A stretch of DNA of 64,000 nucleotides from Pseudomonas sp. H3(2019) (GCF_007713465.1 NZ_VMSG01000003.1:62001-126000), one strand, 5' to 3'. Shown: positions 9,272-19,567, numbered from the stretch's first letter. Numbers and translations are program-made. The notes: generated from the letters alone by a model not told the origin.

Positions 9272-10339
9272 TTAGGTTTCAGTGCCCATCATCCAACGCA
9301 ACGCCAGCGGTAGTGATGTTCTCCAGTCCTCTGGGAAGCGGTGTCCTCCGTCATGGGTGGTGGACTTGACCTCGTTTCCTTCACTGAACAGTTTGCGGAA
9401 ATCGGCACTCATCTGCTGATTACCCGGCCCTTCCATTTTCCCGTTGATTACGTAAATCTTTTTCCCACGAGCCTTGCTCACCGTAGGCGTCGGCTGATTA
9501 CCGCCGGGTGACAACAGCAACGCTCCGGCGTAATCCTCAGGATGCTGTGCCAACAGCGCGCCGGCATGCTGAGAGCCCTGAGAGAACCCCATCAAATAAA
9601 CACGCTTGCGGTCGATACATTGTTGCGCGGCCAGTTCTTTCAGGCCGTTCTGTACCGCTTTATGTGTTCCTTCGAAACCTGGACCGATCCAGCGAAAGCT
9701 GTCGACAGCGTTGATCATTTCCGTGCCGTTGATCCCCAACACAATTGCCCCGGTGTCGGCGAGCGGCTGATAACTCTCATCCACCTCACCGTTGACGCCG
9801 TAACCATGCAGCCATACCAACACGGGGCGACAAGCCGCCGGAACGGGGATAGTTTCAGGAGGATTCAACACCGAAATCGCGCCGACCTTGCCTTTGGCAA
9901 TCTTTGCGTAACGCTGCTGGGCGTTGGCCAACACGCTCTTGAAGGTTGACGTCTGACGCAGATCGGCAAAGTCTTCGTCACCCGCCAGCTGCGGACCGAA
10001 CCACAGGCCTCGATCATCGGCCTCCTTCAAAAAGCGCTCCGCCAGCTTGTCATCCCCGCGTCGGGCAAATAGCGCCGCCACTTGATAAGGCGCCAGTATT
10101 TGCTCGTGGTCTTCACGGGTGGCAGCCAGGTAAACGGCGATAGCCTGCAGGGTATCCGTGGATTCGAGTTTCTCGGCTCTAACCATTAATTCGTCAGCGT
10201 CTTCGCTGTTGAGCAACGCGGTGACAACCGGACTTAGCGCCTGAAAAGCAATGTCATCGGCATCCAGCGTTTCGGCGTGCGCAGAAGAAATGCCTAGAGC
10301 CAGAATCGTAGACAGGGTAATACCAAAAAGCGCTTTCAC
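9272..10339 (-). CDS. Secreted alpha/beta-hydrolase (esterase/phospholipase-like), substrate unknown
   Basis: 355 residues starting at a GTG at 10339 that has AAGGAAG seven bases upstream; a longer frame to 10405 lacks such a site. The N-terminus is a clear signal peptide (ALFGITLSTILALGISSAHA). The first half (to about residue 150) is helical and of no family I recognise. The second half is an alpha/beta-hydrolase with an oxyanion-type HGYG, the nucleophile elbow GFSQG and a late HDGGHRFPEDW that can supply the catalytic histidine. The arrangement resembles carboxylesterase/phospholipase or poly(3-hydroxybutyrate)-depolymerase-like proteins. No operon partner is evident. Confidence 0.7.
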   Translation of the reverse strand: MKALFGITLSTILALGISSAHAETLDADDIAFQALSPVVTALLNSEDADELMVRAEKLESTDTLQAIAVYLAATREDHEQILAPYQVAALFARRGDDKLAERFLKEADDRGLWFGPQLAGDEDFADLRQTSTFKSVLANAQQRYAKIAKGKVGAISVLNPPETIPVPAACRPVLVWLHGYGVNGEVDESYQPLADTGAIVLGINGTEMINAVDSFRWIGPGFEGTHKAVQNGLKELAAQQCIDRKRVYLMGFSQGSQHAGALLAQHPEDYAGALLLSPGGNQPTPTVSKARGKKIYVINGKMEGPGNQQMSADFRKLFSEGNEVKSTTHDGGHRFPEDWRTSLPLALRWMMGTET

Positions 10340-10442
10340 GCGGGATCTTCCTTGATACAGAACGAGAGGGGGCGACAGTCTATAGACGTCACCCTCTCTC
10401 GTCACCGCTATCCTTTAACAGACGATATCGGCTTACTTCAGG

Positions 10443-10883
10443 TCAAGCACTGACACCCGCATCCGCCCGCAACCCCTGTTCCTCGATGGCGCTGATCGCG
10501 CATTGCTCGTCGATGTCCGAAGTGTCGCCGCTGATGCCGATGGCCCCCAGCACAACCCCGTCCTGATCACGAATCAGCACCCCGCCCGGCGCGGGTACGA
10601 CGCTGCCCTGCCCCAGGCTGTTCAACGCGGCGATAAACGCCGGGCGCTGTTGCGCGTCCAGCGCCAATAGCCGCGAGCCCTTGCCCAGCGCGATCGCGCC
10701 CCAGGCTTTGCCGATGGCGATTTGCGGGCGAAGCAGGCTCGCGCCGTCTTCGCGTTGCAGGCTCAACAAATGCCCGCCCGCATCGAGTACTGCAATGGTC
10801 AGCGGTGCCGCAGCGATCTTGCGCCCCGCAACGATAGCCCGATTGGTCAGGCTGACTGCGACTTTCAAGGTTAAAGCGCTCAT
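10443..10883 (-). CDS. GlcG/HbpS-family protein (former DUF336)
   Basis: 146 residues from the ATG at 10883 (MSALTLKVAVSLTNRAIVAG), preceded by AAGGA. The frame is open further upstream but without family similarity. Family signatures include ITIAVLD-type PLTIAVLDAGGHLLSL and the glycine-rich VVPAPGGVLIRDQDGVVLGAIGISG. Members bind haem in Streptomyces HbpS or occur as GlcG in glycolate operons. It is divergent from gcl, sharing a 268-nt region with two palindromic operators, which links it to glyoxylate use. The biochemical role is unknown. Confidence 0.82.
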   Translation of the reverse strand: MSALTLKVAVSLTNRAIVAGRKIAAAPLTIAVLDAGGHLLSLQREDGASLLRPQIAIGKAWGAIALGKGSRLLALDAQQRPAFIAALNSLGQGSVVPAPGGVLIRDQDGVVLGAIGISGDTSDIDEQCAISAIEEQGLRADAGVSA

Positions 10884-10975
10884 GGGTGCCGTCCTTATCT
10901 TGTTATGGGAAAGCCTTTTGGGCTCTGTTTGTTGAGAAGCCCGACACGACAAATAGAACACAATGAGCTACTTAT

Positions 10976-10985
10976 TTGTATACAA
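10976..10985. promoter_or_regulatory. Palindromic operator candidate TTGTATACAA (copy 1)
   Basis: A perfect 10-bp palindrome in an AT-rich patch between the divergent GlcG/HbpS-like gene and gcl, 93 nt upstream of the former start codon. An identical palindrome lies 139 nt away. The shape fits a FadR-type GntR regulator site (inference); no such regulator gene is in the window. Confidence 0.55.
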
Positions 10986-11114
10986 TAATTATCGAAATAC
11001 GGCTCACTCGACGAAACACCACAGTGTTTATGGCCCTCCGACGAATGAAACAGCCGCTTGAGAAAATGGATTGACCTGCGCCGTCCGCCGTGAATACACT
11101 CTGCGCAAAGCCAC

Positions 11115-11124
11115 TTGTATACAA
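11115..11124. promoter_or_regulatory. Palindromic operator candidate TTGTATACAA (copy 2)
   Basis: Identical to the palindrome at 10976-10985 and placed 28 nt before the gcl start codon, where a bound repressor would block transcription or initiation. Confidence 0.55.
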
Positions 11125-11151
11125 TTACAAAACGTAAAGAGGCACAAAACA

Positions 11152-12927
<1,776 letters not shown>

Positions 12928-12930
12928 TGA

Positions 12931-13033
12931 TCGTTCCCACGCTCTGCGTGGGAATGCAGCCCGGGACGCTCCGCGTCCCACCAGCGGACGCTGAGCGTCC
13001 AATGAAGCAATCCCACGCAGAGCGTGGGAACGA
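12931..13033. repeat. 103-nt palindromic repeat, copy 1
   Basis: The outer arms TCGTTCCCACGC... and ...GCGTGGGAACGA pair across the element, and inner GGGACGCTCCGCGTCCC and GGACGCTGAGCGTCC form smaller hairpins. A copy of the same length and nearly the same sequence is at 17657-17759. It fills the gcl-hyi gap, leaving only the hyi ribosome-binding site. Confidence 0.85.
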
Positions 13034-13054
13034 GAACTTTAACGGGAGACCACC

Positions 13055-13837
13055 ATGCCGCGTTTCGCAGCCAACCTGTCCATGCTGTTTACCGAGCAGG
13101 ATTTTCTTGCCCGCTTTGAAGCGGCCGCCAAGGCCGGCTTCAGTGGTGTCGAATACCTGTTCCCTTACGATTTCAGCTCCGCCGACATCAAGGCTCAACT
13201 GGATGCCAACGGTCTGACCCAAGTGCTGTTCAACCTGCCGGCCGGTGACTGGGCCAAGGGTGAACGCGGGATCGCCTGTCATCCGGATCGCGTGGAAGAG
13301 TTCCGCGCCGGCGTCGATCTGGCGATCGCTTATGCACAGGTTCTGGGCAACACCCAAATCAACTGCCTGGCCGGTATCCGCCCACAAGGCGTCGACGATG
13401 CCACCGTGGAAAAGACTTTTGTCGCCAATCTCAAATATGCCGCCGACAAGCTGCAAGCGGTGGGCATCAAACTGGTGATGGAAGCCATCAATACCCGCGA
13501 CATCCCGGGCTTCTACCTGAACAACACCGCCCAGGCACTGTCGATTCGCGAACAAGTGGGCAGTGCCAACCTGTTCCTGCAGTACGACATCTACCACATG
13601 CAAATCATGGAGGGCGACCTGGCCCGCACCATGGCCACGCATCTGGACGAGATCAACCACATTCAACTGGCCGACAACCCGGGCCGCAACGAGCCGGGCA
13701 CCGGTGAAATCAACTACCGCTTCCTGTTCGAACACCTGGACCGCATCGGTTACCAGGGCTGGGTCGGTTGTGAATACAAACCGCTGACCACCACTGAAGC
13801 GGGTTTGGGTTGGTTGAAAACCCATAACGCCATCTAA
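13055..13837 (+). CDS. hyi: Hydroxypyruvate isomerase
   Basis: TIM-barrel isomerase interconverting hydroxypyruvate and tartronate semialdehyde. 260 residues, the usual length; the ATG is preceded by CGGGAGACCACC. Family signatures: MPRFAANLSMLFTE at the start, VMEAINTRDIPGFYL (metal-binding glutamate), LQYDIYHMQIMEGDL and HIQLADNPGRNEPGTGEINY. Second gene of the glyoxylate operon. Confidence 0.95.
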   Translation: MPRFAANLSMLFTEQDFLARFEAAAKAGFSGVEYLFPYDFSSADIKAQLDANGLTQVLFNLPAGDWAKGERGIACHPDRVEEFRAGVDLAIAYAQVLGNTQINCLAGIRPQGVDDATVEKTFVANLKYAADKLQAVGIKLVMEAINTRDIPGFYLNNTAQALSIREQVGSANLFLQYDIYHMQIMEGDLARTMATHLDEINHIQLADNPGRNEPGTGEINYRFLFEHLDRIGYQGWVGCEYKPLTTTEAGLGWLKTHNAI

Positions 13838-13840
13838 AGC

Positions 13841-13888
13841 GACGCAGAGCGTCAATGGCTGCATTCCTTTGCGGCGCGTAGGAACGAT
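13841..13888. repeat. Decayed half copy of the 103-nt palindromic repeat
   Basis: GACGCAGAGCGTCAATGG...GCATTCC...GCG..GCGTAGGAACGAT aligns with the right half of the element at 17657-17759, with several substitutions. It sits in the 74-nt hyi-glxR gap. Confidence 0.65.
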
Positions 13889-13911
13889 CATAAAAACAAG
13901 AGGATTTTCTC

Positions 13912-14802
13912 ATGGCTAAAATCGGATTTATCGGCACCGGCATCATGGGCCACCCAATGGCGTTGAACCTGCAGAAAGCCGGTCACAGCCTGTTCCTGTC
14001 GGCACACCACGACCCCGCTCCAGCTGACCTGGTCGCTGGCGGCGCGGTCGCTCTGGCGAGTCCGAAAGAAGTCGCTCAGGAAGCCGAGTTCATCATCATC
14101 ATGGTGCCGGATACCCCGCAGGTCGATGACGTGCTGTTCCGTGCCGACGGCGTCGCCGCCGGTGTTGGCAAAGGCAAAGTGGTCATCGACATGAGCTCGA
14201 TCTCGCCGACCGCGACCAAAGCCTTCGCAGCGAAGATCAACGAAAAAGGCGCGCAATACCTCGACGCTCCGGTGTCCGGTGGTGAAGTCGGTGCCAAAGC
14301 CGCGACCCTGAGCATCATGGTCGGTGGCGACAGCGATGCTTTCGAACGTGCACTGCCGCTGTTCCAGAGCATGGGCAAGAACATCACCCTGGTCGGTGGC
14401 AATGGCGACGGTCAAACCGCCAAAGTGGCCAACCAGATCATCGTTGCGCTGAACATCCAGGCCGTGGCCGAAGCCCTGCTGTTTGCCTCGAAAAACGGTG
14501 CTGATCCCGCCAAGGTGCGTGAAGCACTGATGGGCGGTTTCGCTTCGTCGAAGATCCTTGAAGTGCACGGCGAGCGCATGATCAAAGGTACCTTCGATCC
14601 AGGCTTCCGCATCAGCCTGCACCAGAAGGACCTCAACCTGGCGCTGGCCGGTGCGCGCGAGCTGGGCATCAACCTGCCCAACACCGCCGGCACCCAGCAA
14701 GTGTTCAGCACCTGCGCGGCCATCGGTGGCAGCAATTGGGACCACTCGGCGCTGATCAAGGGGTTGGAACACATGGCGAACTTCTCGATTCGCGATAAGT
14801 AA
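13912..14802 (+). CDS. glxR: Tartronate-semialdehyde reductase (2-hydroxy-3-oxopropionate reductase)
   Basis: NAD(P)H-dependent reductase of the beta-hydroxyacid dehydrogenase family, giving D-glycerate. 296 residues; the ATG follows AAGAGGATTTTCTC. The Rossmann motif GFIGTGIMGHPMA is at residues 4-16; the substrate-binding DAPVSGGEVGA is near residue 120; the catalytic-lysine motif GDGQTAKVANQ is near residue 165. Third gene of the operon, after hyi. Confidence 0.96.
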   Translation: MAKIGFIGTGIMGHPMALNLQKAGHSLFLSAHHDPAPADLVAGGAVALASPKEVAQEAEFIIIMVPDTPQVDDVLFRADGVAAGVGKGKVVIDMSSISPTATKAFAAKINEKGAQYLDAPVSGGEVGAKAATLSIMVGGDSDAFERALPLFQSMGKNITLVGGNGDGQTAKVANQIIVALNIQAVAEALLFASKNGADPAKVREALMGGFASSKILEVHGERMIKGTFDPGFRISLHQKDLNLALAGARELGINLPNTAGTQQVFSTCAAIGGSNWDHSALIKGLEHMANFSIRDK

Positions 14803-14803
14803 A

Positions 14804-14913
14804 ACTACTGCGCTCGGCAATACTGCGTTGAAAACAGGTTCGTAATGCTCATTGACTAACGTCAACTCCGCTTACTCACCTGTTTTCGCCTTGTCTTGCC
14901 TTCGCTCGCTACG
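14804..14913. repeat. 110-nt imperfect long hairpin between glxR and ttuD
   Basis: The left arm ACTGCGTTGAAAACAGGT pairs imperfectly with the right arm ACCTGTTTTCGCCTTGTC. An inner arm pair (GTAATGCTCATTGAC / GTCAACTCCGCTTAC) surrounds a 4-nt loop, so the whole element can fold as one extended hairpin. It looks like a mobile palindromic repeat rather than a T-tailed terminator, and could still attenuate transcription within the operon. Confidence 0.6.
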
Positions 14914-14957
14914 TTTTACACAGCTCTAAACCAAAACAATAAAACCGGGAGCCCGCC

Positions 14958-16238
14958 ATGTCGGTCGATCCGCAACAATTCCTGCGCGAGCTGTTTGCCA
15001 CAGCCATCGACGCGGCCCATCCGCAGCATGTCCTCGAAGCTTATTTACCGAAAGATCGCAGCGGTCGGGTGATCGTTATTGGTGCCGGCAAAGCCGCCGC
15101 CGCCATGGCCCAGGTGGTCGAGCGCTGCTGGCAGGGTGAAGTGTCTGGCCTGGTGGTCACCCGCTATGGTCACGGCGCCCCTTGCGAAAAAATCGAAGTG
15201 GTCGAAGCCGCCCACCCGGTGCCTGATGCAGCCGGTCTGGCTGTGGCCAAACGGGTGCTGGAACTGGTCAGTAACCTGAGCGAAGACGACCGGGTGATCT
15301 TCCTGCTCTCGGGCGGCGGTTCGGCCCTGCTGGCGCTGCCCGCAGCCGGCATCACTCTGGCCGACAAACAGGCGATCAACAAAGCCCTGCTCAGATCCGG
15401 CGCGACCATCGGCGAGATGAACTGCGTGCGCAAGCACCTCTCGGCGATCAAGGGTGGCCGCCTCGGTAAAGCCTGCTGGCCTGCGACGGTTTATACCTAC
15501 GCGATTTCCGATGTCCCGGGTGACCTCGCCACCGTGATTGCATCCGGCCCGACCGTGGCCGACCCGAGCACTTCGGCCGAAGCCCTGGCAATCCTCAAGC
15601 GCTATGCGATCGAGGTTCCGGCTTCGGTGCGCAGTTGGTTGCAAAGCCCTGAATCGGAAACCGTAAAGCCAGGTGATCCGAGTCTGGCCCGCAGCCATTT
15701 CCAGTTGATCGCCCGACCGCAGCAATCCCTGGAAGCGGCAGCGGTGAAAGCCCGCCAGGCCGGTTTCAGCCCGTTGATCCTCGGCGATCTGGAAGGCGAA
15801 TCCCGCGAAGTAGCGAAAGTCCACGCTGGCATCGCCCGCCAGGTGGTACTGCACGGCCAGCCGTTGGCGGCGCCCTGCGTGATTCTCTCCGGCGGCGAAA
15901 CCACCGTCACCGTGCGCGGCAATGGCCGTGGCGGACGCAACGCCGAGTTCCTGCTGAGCCTGACCGATAGCCTCAAAGGCCTGCCCGGCGTCTACGCGCT
16001 GGCCGGTGATACCGATGGCATCGACGGCTCCGAAGACAACGCCGGCGCAATCATGACCCCGGACAGCTACGCCCGCGCCACGGCTCTCGGTCTGAGCGCC
16101 AGCGACGAGTTGGACAACAACAATGGCTATGGCTATTTCGCAGCGCTCGACGGGCTGATCGTCACCGAGCCGACGCGCACCAACGTCAACGACTTCCGCG
16201 CCATCCTGATCCTCGAGAGCCCTGAACATGACGCCTGA
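14958..16238 (+). CDS. ttuD: Glycerate 2-kinase / hydroxypyruvate reductase TtuD
   Basis: MOFRL-type glycerate kinase of 426 residues, making 2-phosphoglycerate from the glycerate released by GlxR. Historically called hydroxypyruvate reductase. Visible motifs: GAGKAAAAMA (about residue 41), FLLSGGGSALLALPA, the domain junction CVILSGGETTVTVRGNGRGGRN and the late ALAGDTDGIDGSEDNAGA. The ATG is preceded by GGGAG. Its TGA overlaps the pykF start by 11 nt. Confidence 0.93.
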   Translation: MSVDPQQFLRELFATAIDAAHPQHVLEAYLPKDRSGRVIVIGAGKAAAAMAQVVERCWQGEVSGLVVTRYGHGAPCEKIEVVEAAHPVPDAAGLAVAKRVLELVSNLSEDDRVIFLLSGGGSALLALPAAGITLADKQAINKALLRSGATIGEMNCVRKHLSAIKGGRLGKACWPATVYTYAISDVPGDLATVIASGPTVADPSTSAEALAILKRYAIEVPASVRSWLQSPESETVKPGDPSLARSHFQLIARPQQSLEAAAVKARQAGFSPLILGDLEGESREVAKVHAGIARQVVLHGQPLAAPCVILSGGETTVTVRGNGRGGRNAEFLLSLTDSLKGLPGVYALAGDTDGIDGSEDNAGAIMTPDSYARATALGLSASDELDNNNGYGYFAALDGLIVTEPTRTNVNDFRAILILESPEHDA

Positions 16239-17643
16239 TAAAAAAGTCAAAATCCTCGCCACCCTTGGCCCGGCCACTGACGGGATCGATGACATCCGCG
16301 AGCTGGTGCAAGCCGGGGTGAATATCTTTCGCCTGAACTTCAGCCACGGCGATCACGCCGACCACGCCCAGCGCTACCAGTGGATCCGCGAAGTCGAGCG
16401 CCAACTCAATTACCCGCTGGGCATTCTGATGGACCTGCAAGGCCCGAAGCTGCGGGTCGGCCAGTTTGCCGAGGGCAAGGTGCAACTGGTACGCGGTCAG
16501 GCCCTGCGCCTGGACCTCGATGCCACGCCGGGTGACGAGCGACGGGTCAACCTGCCGCACCCGGAAATCATCGCCGCGCTGAAGCCCGGCATGGACCTGT
16601 TGCTGGACGACGGCAAACTGCGTTTGCGGGTGGTGACCAAGTACGCCGATGCCATCGACACCACGGTGCTCAACGGCGGCGAACTGTCGGACCGCAAAGG
16701 CGTCAACGTGCCGCAAGCGGTGCTCGACCTCAGTCCGCTGACCGCCAAGGATCGTCGCGACCTGAGTTTCGGTCTGGAGCTGGGTGTCGATTGGGTCGCG
16801 CTGTCATTCGTGCAGCGTCCTGAAGACATTCGTGAAGCGCGCGCGCTGATCGGCAACAAAGCCTTTTTGATGGCGAAAATCGAGAAGCCGTCGGCCGTTG
16901 AACAGCTATGCGAAATCGCCGAACTGAGCGACGCGATCATGGTTGCCCGTGGTGATCTGGGCGTGGAAGTGCCGGCCGAGAGCGTGCCGCAGATCCAGAA
17001 AGACATCATCAGCACCTGCCGCCAGCTCGGCAAACCGGTGGTGGTGGCGACCCAGATGCTTGAGTCCATGCGCTTCTCCCCGGCGCCGACACGGGCCGAG
17101 GTAACCGACGTTGCCAATGCTGTAGCAGAAGGTGCTGACGCAGTGATGTTGTCGGCGGAAACCGCTTCTGGCGATTACCCGCTCGAAGCGGTGCAGATGA
17201 TGAGCAAGATCATCCGTCAGGTCGAAAGCGGCCCGGATTATAAAGCGCAACTGGACGTCAGCCGACCTAAAGCCGAAGCCACGACCTCTGACGCTATCAG
17301 CTGCGCGATCCGCCGGATCAGCAACATCCTTCCAGTAGCGGTGTTGGTGAACTACAGCGAGTCCGGCAGTTCGAGTTTGCGTGCGGCGCGGGAACGGCCA
17401 GCGGTGCCGATCCTCAACCTGACGCCGAACCTGCAAACCGCGCGGCGCTTGAGCGTGGCGTGGGGCGTGCATTCGGTGGTTAACGATCGATTGCGGCAGG
17501 TCGACGAGGTGTGCTCCACCGCACTGGAAATCGCCCAGGCGCAAGGCATGGCCAAGCGCGGCGACACGTTGTTGATCACTGCGGGTGTGCCTTTCGGTCA
17601 GCCGGGATCCACTAACTCGTTGCGCATCGAGACGTTGATCTAA
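16228..17643 (+). CDS. pykF: Pyruvate kinase
   Basis: Converts PEP and ADP to pyruvate and ATP, the last step of the route encoded here. 471 residues. Signatures: KILATLGPATD and FRLNFSHGDH at the N-terminus, the active-site block FLMAKIEKPSAVEQL, MVARGDLGVEVP and ATQMLESM, and the C-terminal allosteric domain ending GSTNSLRIETLI. The ATG lies inside the end of ttuD, so translation is coupled. Symbol by synteny with P. aeruginosa. Confidence 0.95.
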   Translation: MTPDKKVKILATLGPATDGIDDIRELVQAGVNIFRLNFSHGDHADHAQRYQWIREVERQLNYPLGILMDLQGPKLRVGQFAEGKVQLVRGQALRLDLDATPGDERRVNLPHPEIIAALKPGMDLLLDDGKLRLRVVTKYADAIDTTVLNGGELSDRKGVNVPQAVLDLSPLTAKDRRDLSFGLELGVDWVALSFVQRPEDIREARALIGNKAFLMAKIEKPSAVEQLCEIAELSDAIMVARGDLGVEVPAESVPQIQKDIISTCRQLGKPVVVATQMLESMRFSPAPTRAEVTDVANAVAEGADAVMLSAETASGDYPLEAVQMMSKIIRQVESGPDYKAQLDVSRPKAEATTSDAISCAIRRISNILPVAVLVNYSESGSSSLRAARERPAVPILNLTPNLQTARRLSVAWGVHSVVNDRLRQVDEVCSTALEIAQAQGMAKRGDTLLITAGVPFGQPGSTNSLRIETLI

Positions 17644-17656
17644 CCTCCCACGATGA

Positions 17657-17759
17657 TCGTTCCCATGCTCTGCGTGGGAATGCAGCCCGGGACGCTCCGC
17701 GTCCCAAGAGCAGACGCAGAGCGTCCATTGAGGCATTCCCACGCAGAGCGTGGGAACGA
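17657..17759. repeat. 103-nt palindromic repeat, copy 2
   Basis: Same length and nearly identical to 12931-13033, with outer arms TCGTTCCCATGC and GCGTGGGAACGA. It occupies the gap between pykF and the urea transporter gene and may act as a transcription or mRNA-decay barrier. Confidence 0.85.
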
Positions 17760-17781
17760 TCTGAACTGACAGACCTCCAAC

Positions 17782-18702
17782 ATGCCCTCCAACCACTTCA
17801 ACACCCACTGCCCCGACTGGGCCACTGCCCTGCTCAACGGCTTCAGTCAGATTTTCCTCCAGCGCCATCCGCTGTGCGGCCTGCTGTGCCTGTTGGCCAT
17901 CCTGTTTACCGCTCCGACATTGCTCGGCGGCGCCTTGTTGGGTGGCGTGGCCGGTTTGCTCACCGCGCAACGTCGTGGCTACGCCAAGGCTGATCGTCAG
18001 GCCGGGCTCTTCAGCTACAACGGCGTCTTGCTCGGCCTCTTGCTGAGCCTGCAGTTCAGTTGGTCGGTCATGTTGCCGCCACTGATCCTCGCCAGCGGTG
18101 GACTGAGTGCGATCGTCACCCAGCAATGGCTCAAGCGCGCTCGCGACCAGCATTCTCTGCCCGCCTACACCGCACCTTTCGTGGGACTGGGCTGGATACT
18201 GCTGAGCGTTACTGCCCCGGCTCACTCGACACCTGCGCCACGTCCAGAACTCGATGCCCTGGGCCTGCTCGGTGCCGAGTTCAAAGGCCTGGGCCAAGTC
18301 ATCTTCCTCGACCATCCTTTGGCAGGTGTGCTGATCGTCGTCGGGCTACTGCTTGCCAACCGCCGCGCCGCGCTCTGGGCACTGATCGGTTCCGCTGCGG
18401 GTCTGCTCTGCGCCGTGTGGCTGAACGAGACACCCGACGCATTGCTCGGCCTTTATGGCTACAACCCGGCGCTGGCCGCCCTCGCCTTCAGCCAGCAACG
18501 CCGCCAACCCTGGCTGCCATTACTGGGTATCGCGCTGGCGATCCTCCTCACACCGGGCTTCGCCGCCCTGGGTCTGACCACATTAACGGCACCGTTTATC
18601 CTCGCCTGCTGGCTGCTTCGATTGGGTATTGGCCCGCTACGCCAAACGACCGGAGACCGTACGCCTTGCCAAACCTCGGAGAATCAACCTAGGCTGCGCT
18701 GA
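17782..18702 (+). CDS. Urea transporter (UT family)
   Basis: Inner-membrane channel-like urea transporter of 306 residues with about ten hydrophobic segments. Family features: an LFTAPTLLGGALLGGVAGLLTA block, then QAGLFSYNGVLLGLLLSLQFSW in the first half and its repeat-like counterpart LLGLYGYNPALAALAF in the second half. The NG and NP turns match the two-fold pseudo-repeat of UT proteins. Its place after the glyoxylate operon fits purine breakdown, where allantoate yields urea and glyoxylate. The start has a weak ribosome-binding site. Confidence 0.85.
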   Translation: MPSNHFNTHCPDWATALLNGFSQIFLQRHPLCGLLCLLAILFTAPTLLGGALLGGVAGLLTAQRRGYAKADRQAGLFSYNGVLLGLLLSLQFSWSVMLPPLILASGGLSAIVTQQWLKRARDQHSLPAYTAPFVGLGWILLSVTAPAHSTPAPRPELDALGLLGAEFKGLGQVIFLDHPLAGVLIVVGLLLANRRAALWALIGSAAGLLCAVWLNETPDALLGLYGYNPALAALAFSQQRRQPWLPLLGIALAILLTPGFAALGLTTLTAPFILACWLLRLGIGPLRQTTGDRTPCQTSENQPRLR

Positions 18703-18723
18703 TTTATGGCCAAGGCGATTTGT

Positions 18724-19548
18724 ATGGACAGCAACGACACGTGGCGTAATCGCCTGTACGTGATGATTTTCCAGACCGATACGGTGGCCGGGCGGCGCTT
18801 CGATAAAACGCTGCTGCTGATCATCCTCGCCAGCCTGGTGGTGGTGATCCTCGACAGCATCGATGACGTTCATCAGAACTTCGCCAACACCCTGGCGTAC
18901 ATCGAGTGGGGCTTTACCCTGATCTTCCTGGTCGAGTACATGCTGCGCTTGTACTGCTCGCCCAGGCCGCTGCGTTACGCCTTCAGTTTTTACGGGCTGG
19001 TGGATTTGCTGGCGATTGTTCCCGGCATCCTTGCGCTGTATTACAGCGACGCGCAGTACCTGCTGATTATCCGGATCATCCGTATGCTGCGGATCTTTCG
19101 CGTGCTCAAACTGCTCCCCTACCTGAAGCAGGCCCATTACCTGCTCGACGCCCTGCGCGGCAGCAAACAGAAAATCATCGTATTCCTGCTCAGCGTCTGC
19201 ACGCTGGTAACGGTGTTCGGCACGCTGATGTACGTGGTCGAAGGCCCGGAGCATGGGTTCACCAGCATTCCGAAAGGCATCTACTGGGCAATTGTCACCC
19301 TGACCACTGTCGGTTATGGCGACATCGTGCCCAAGACCGCTTTGGGGCAGGTCATCTCGGCAATGGTGATGGTGACCGGTTACTCGATCATCGCCGTCCC
19401 CACCGGGATTTTTACCGCCGAACTGGCCAACGCCATGCGCGGCGAACAGCAGCAACATGACTGCCCGGTGTGCAACAAGAACCACCACGAACACAGCGCG
19501 GCATTCTGCTCACGCTGCGGCAATGCGTTGTACAAGAAAATAGAATAA
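18724..19548 (+). CDS. Voltage-gated-type potassium channel with C-terminal zinc ribbon
   Basis: Six-TM ion channel of 274 residues from the ATG at 18724 (MDSNDTWRNRLYV, with AAGG upstream); another ATG at 18706 is in frame but has no ribosome-binding site. The S4 segment RIIRMLRIFRVLK (about residues 117-129) carries regularly spaced positive charges, and the pore has the K+ filter TTVGYGD (about 194-200). The C-terminus ends with CPVC...CSRCG (Cys at about 247, 250, 262 and 265), a likely zinc ribbon in the cytoplasm. It begins just after the urea transporter, possibly co-transcribed. Confidence 0.88.
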   Translation: MDSNDTWRNRLYVMIFQTDTVAGRRFDKTLLLIILASLVVVILDSIDDVHQNFANTLAYIEWGFTLIFLVEYMLRLYCSPRPLRYAFSFYGLVDLLAIVPGILALYYSDAQYLLIIRIIRMLRIFRVLKLLPYLKQAHYLLDALRGSKQKIIVFLLSVCTLVTVFGTLMYVVEGPEHGFTSIPKGIYWAIVTLTTVGYGDIVPKTALGQVISAMVMVTGYSIIAVPTGIFTAELANAMRGEQQQHDCPVCNKNHHEHSAAFCSRCGNALYKKIE

Positions 19549-19567
19549 GCAAAGTACTTTTTAATCT

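Noticed and set aside
12931..17759. Repeats as a CRISPR array
   Set aside because: Copies are few, far apart, palindromic across their full length, and no cas genes are present.
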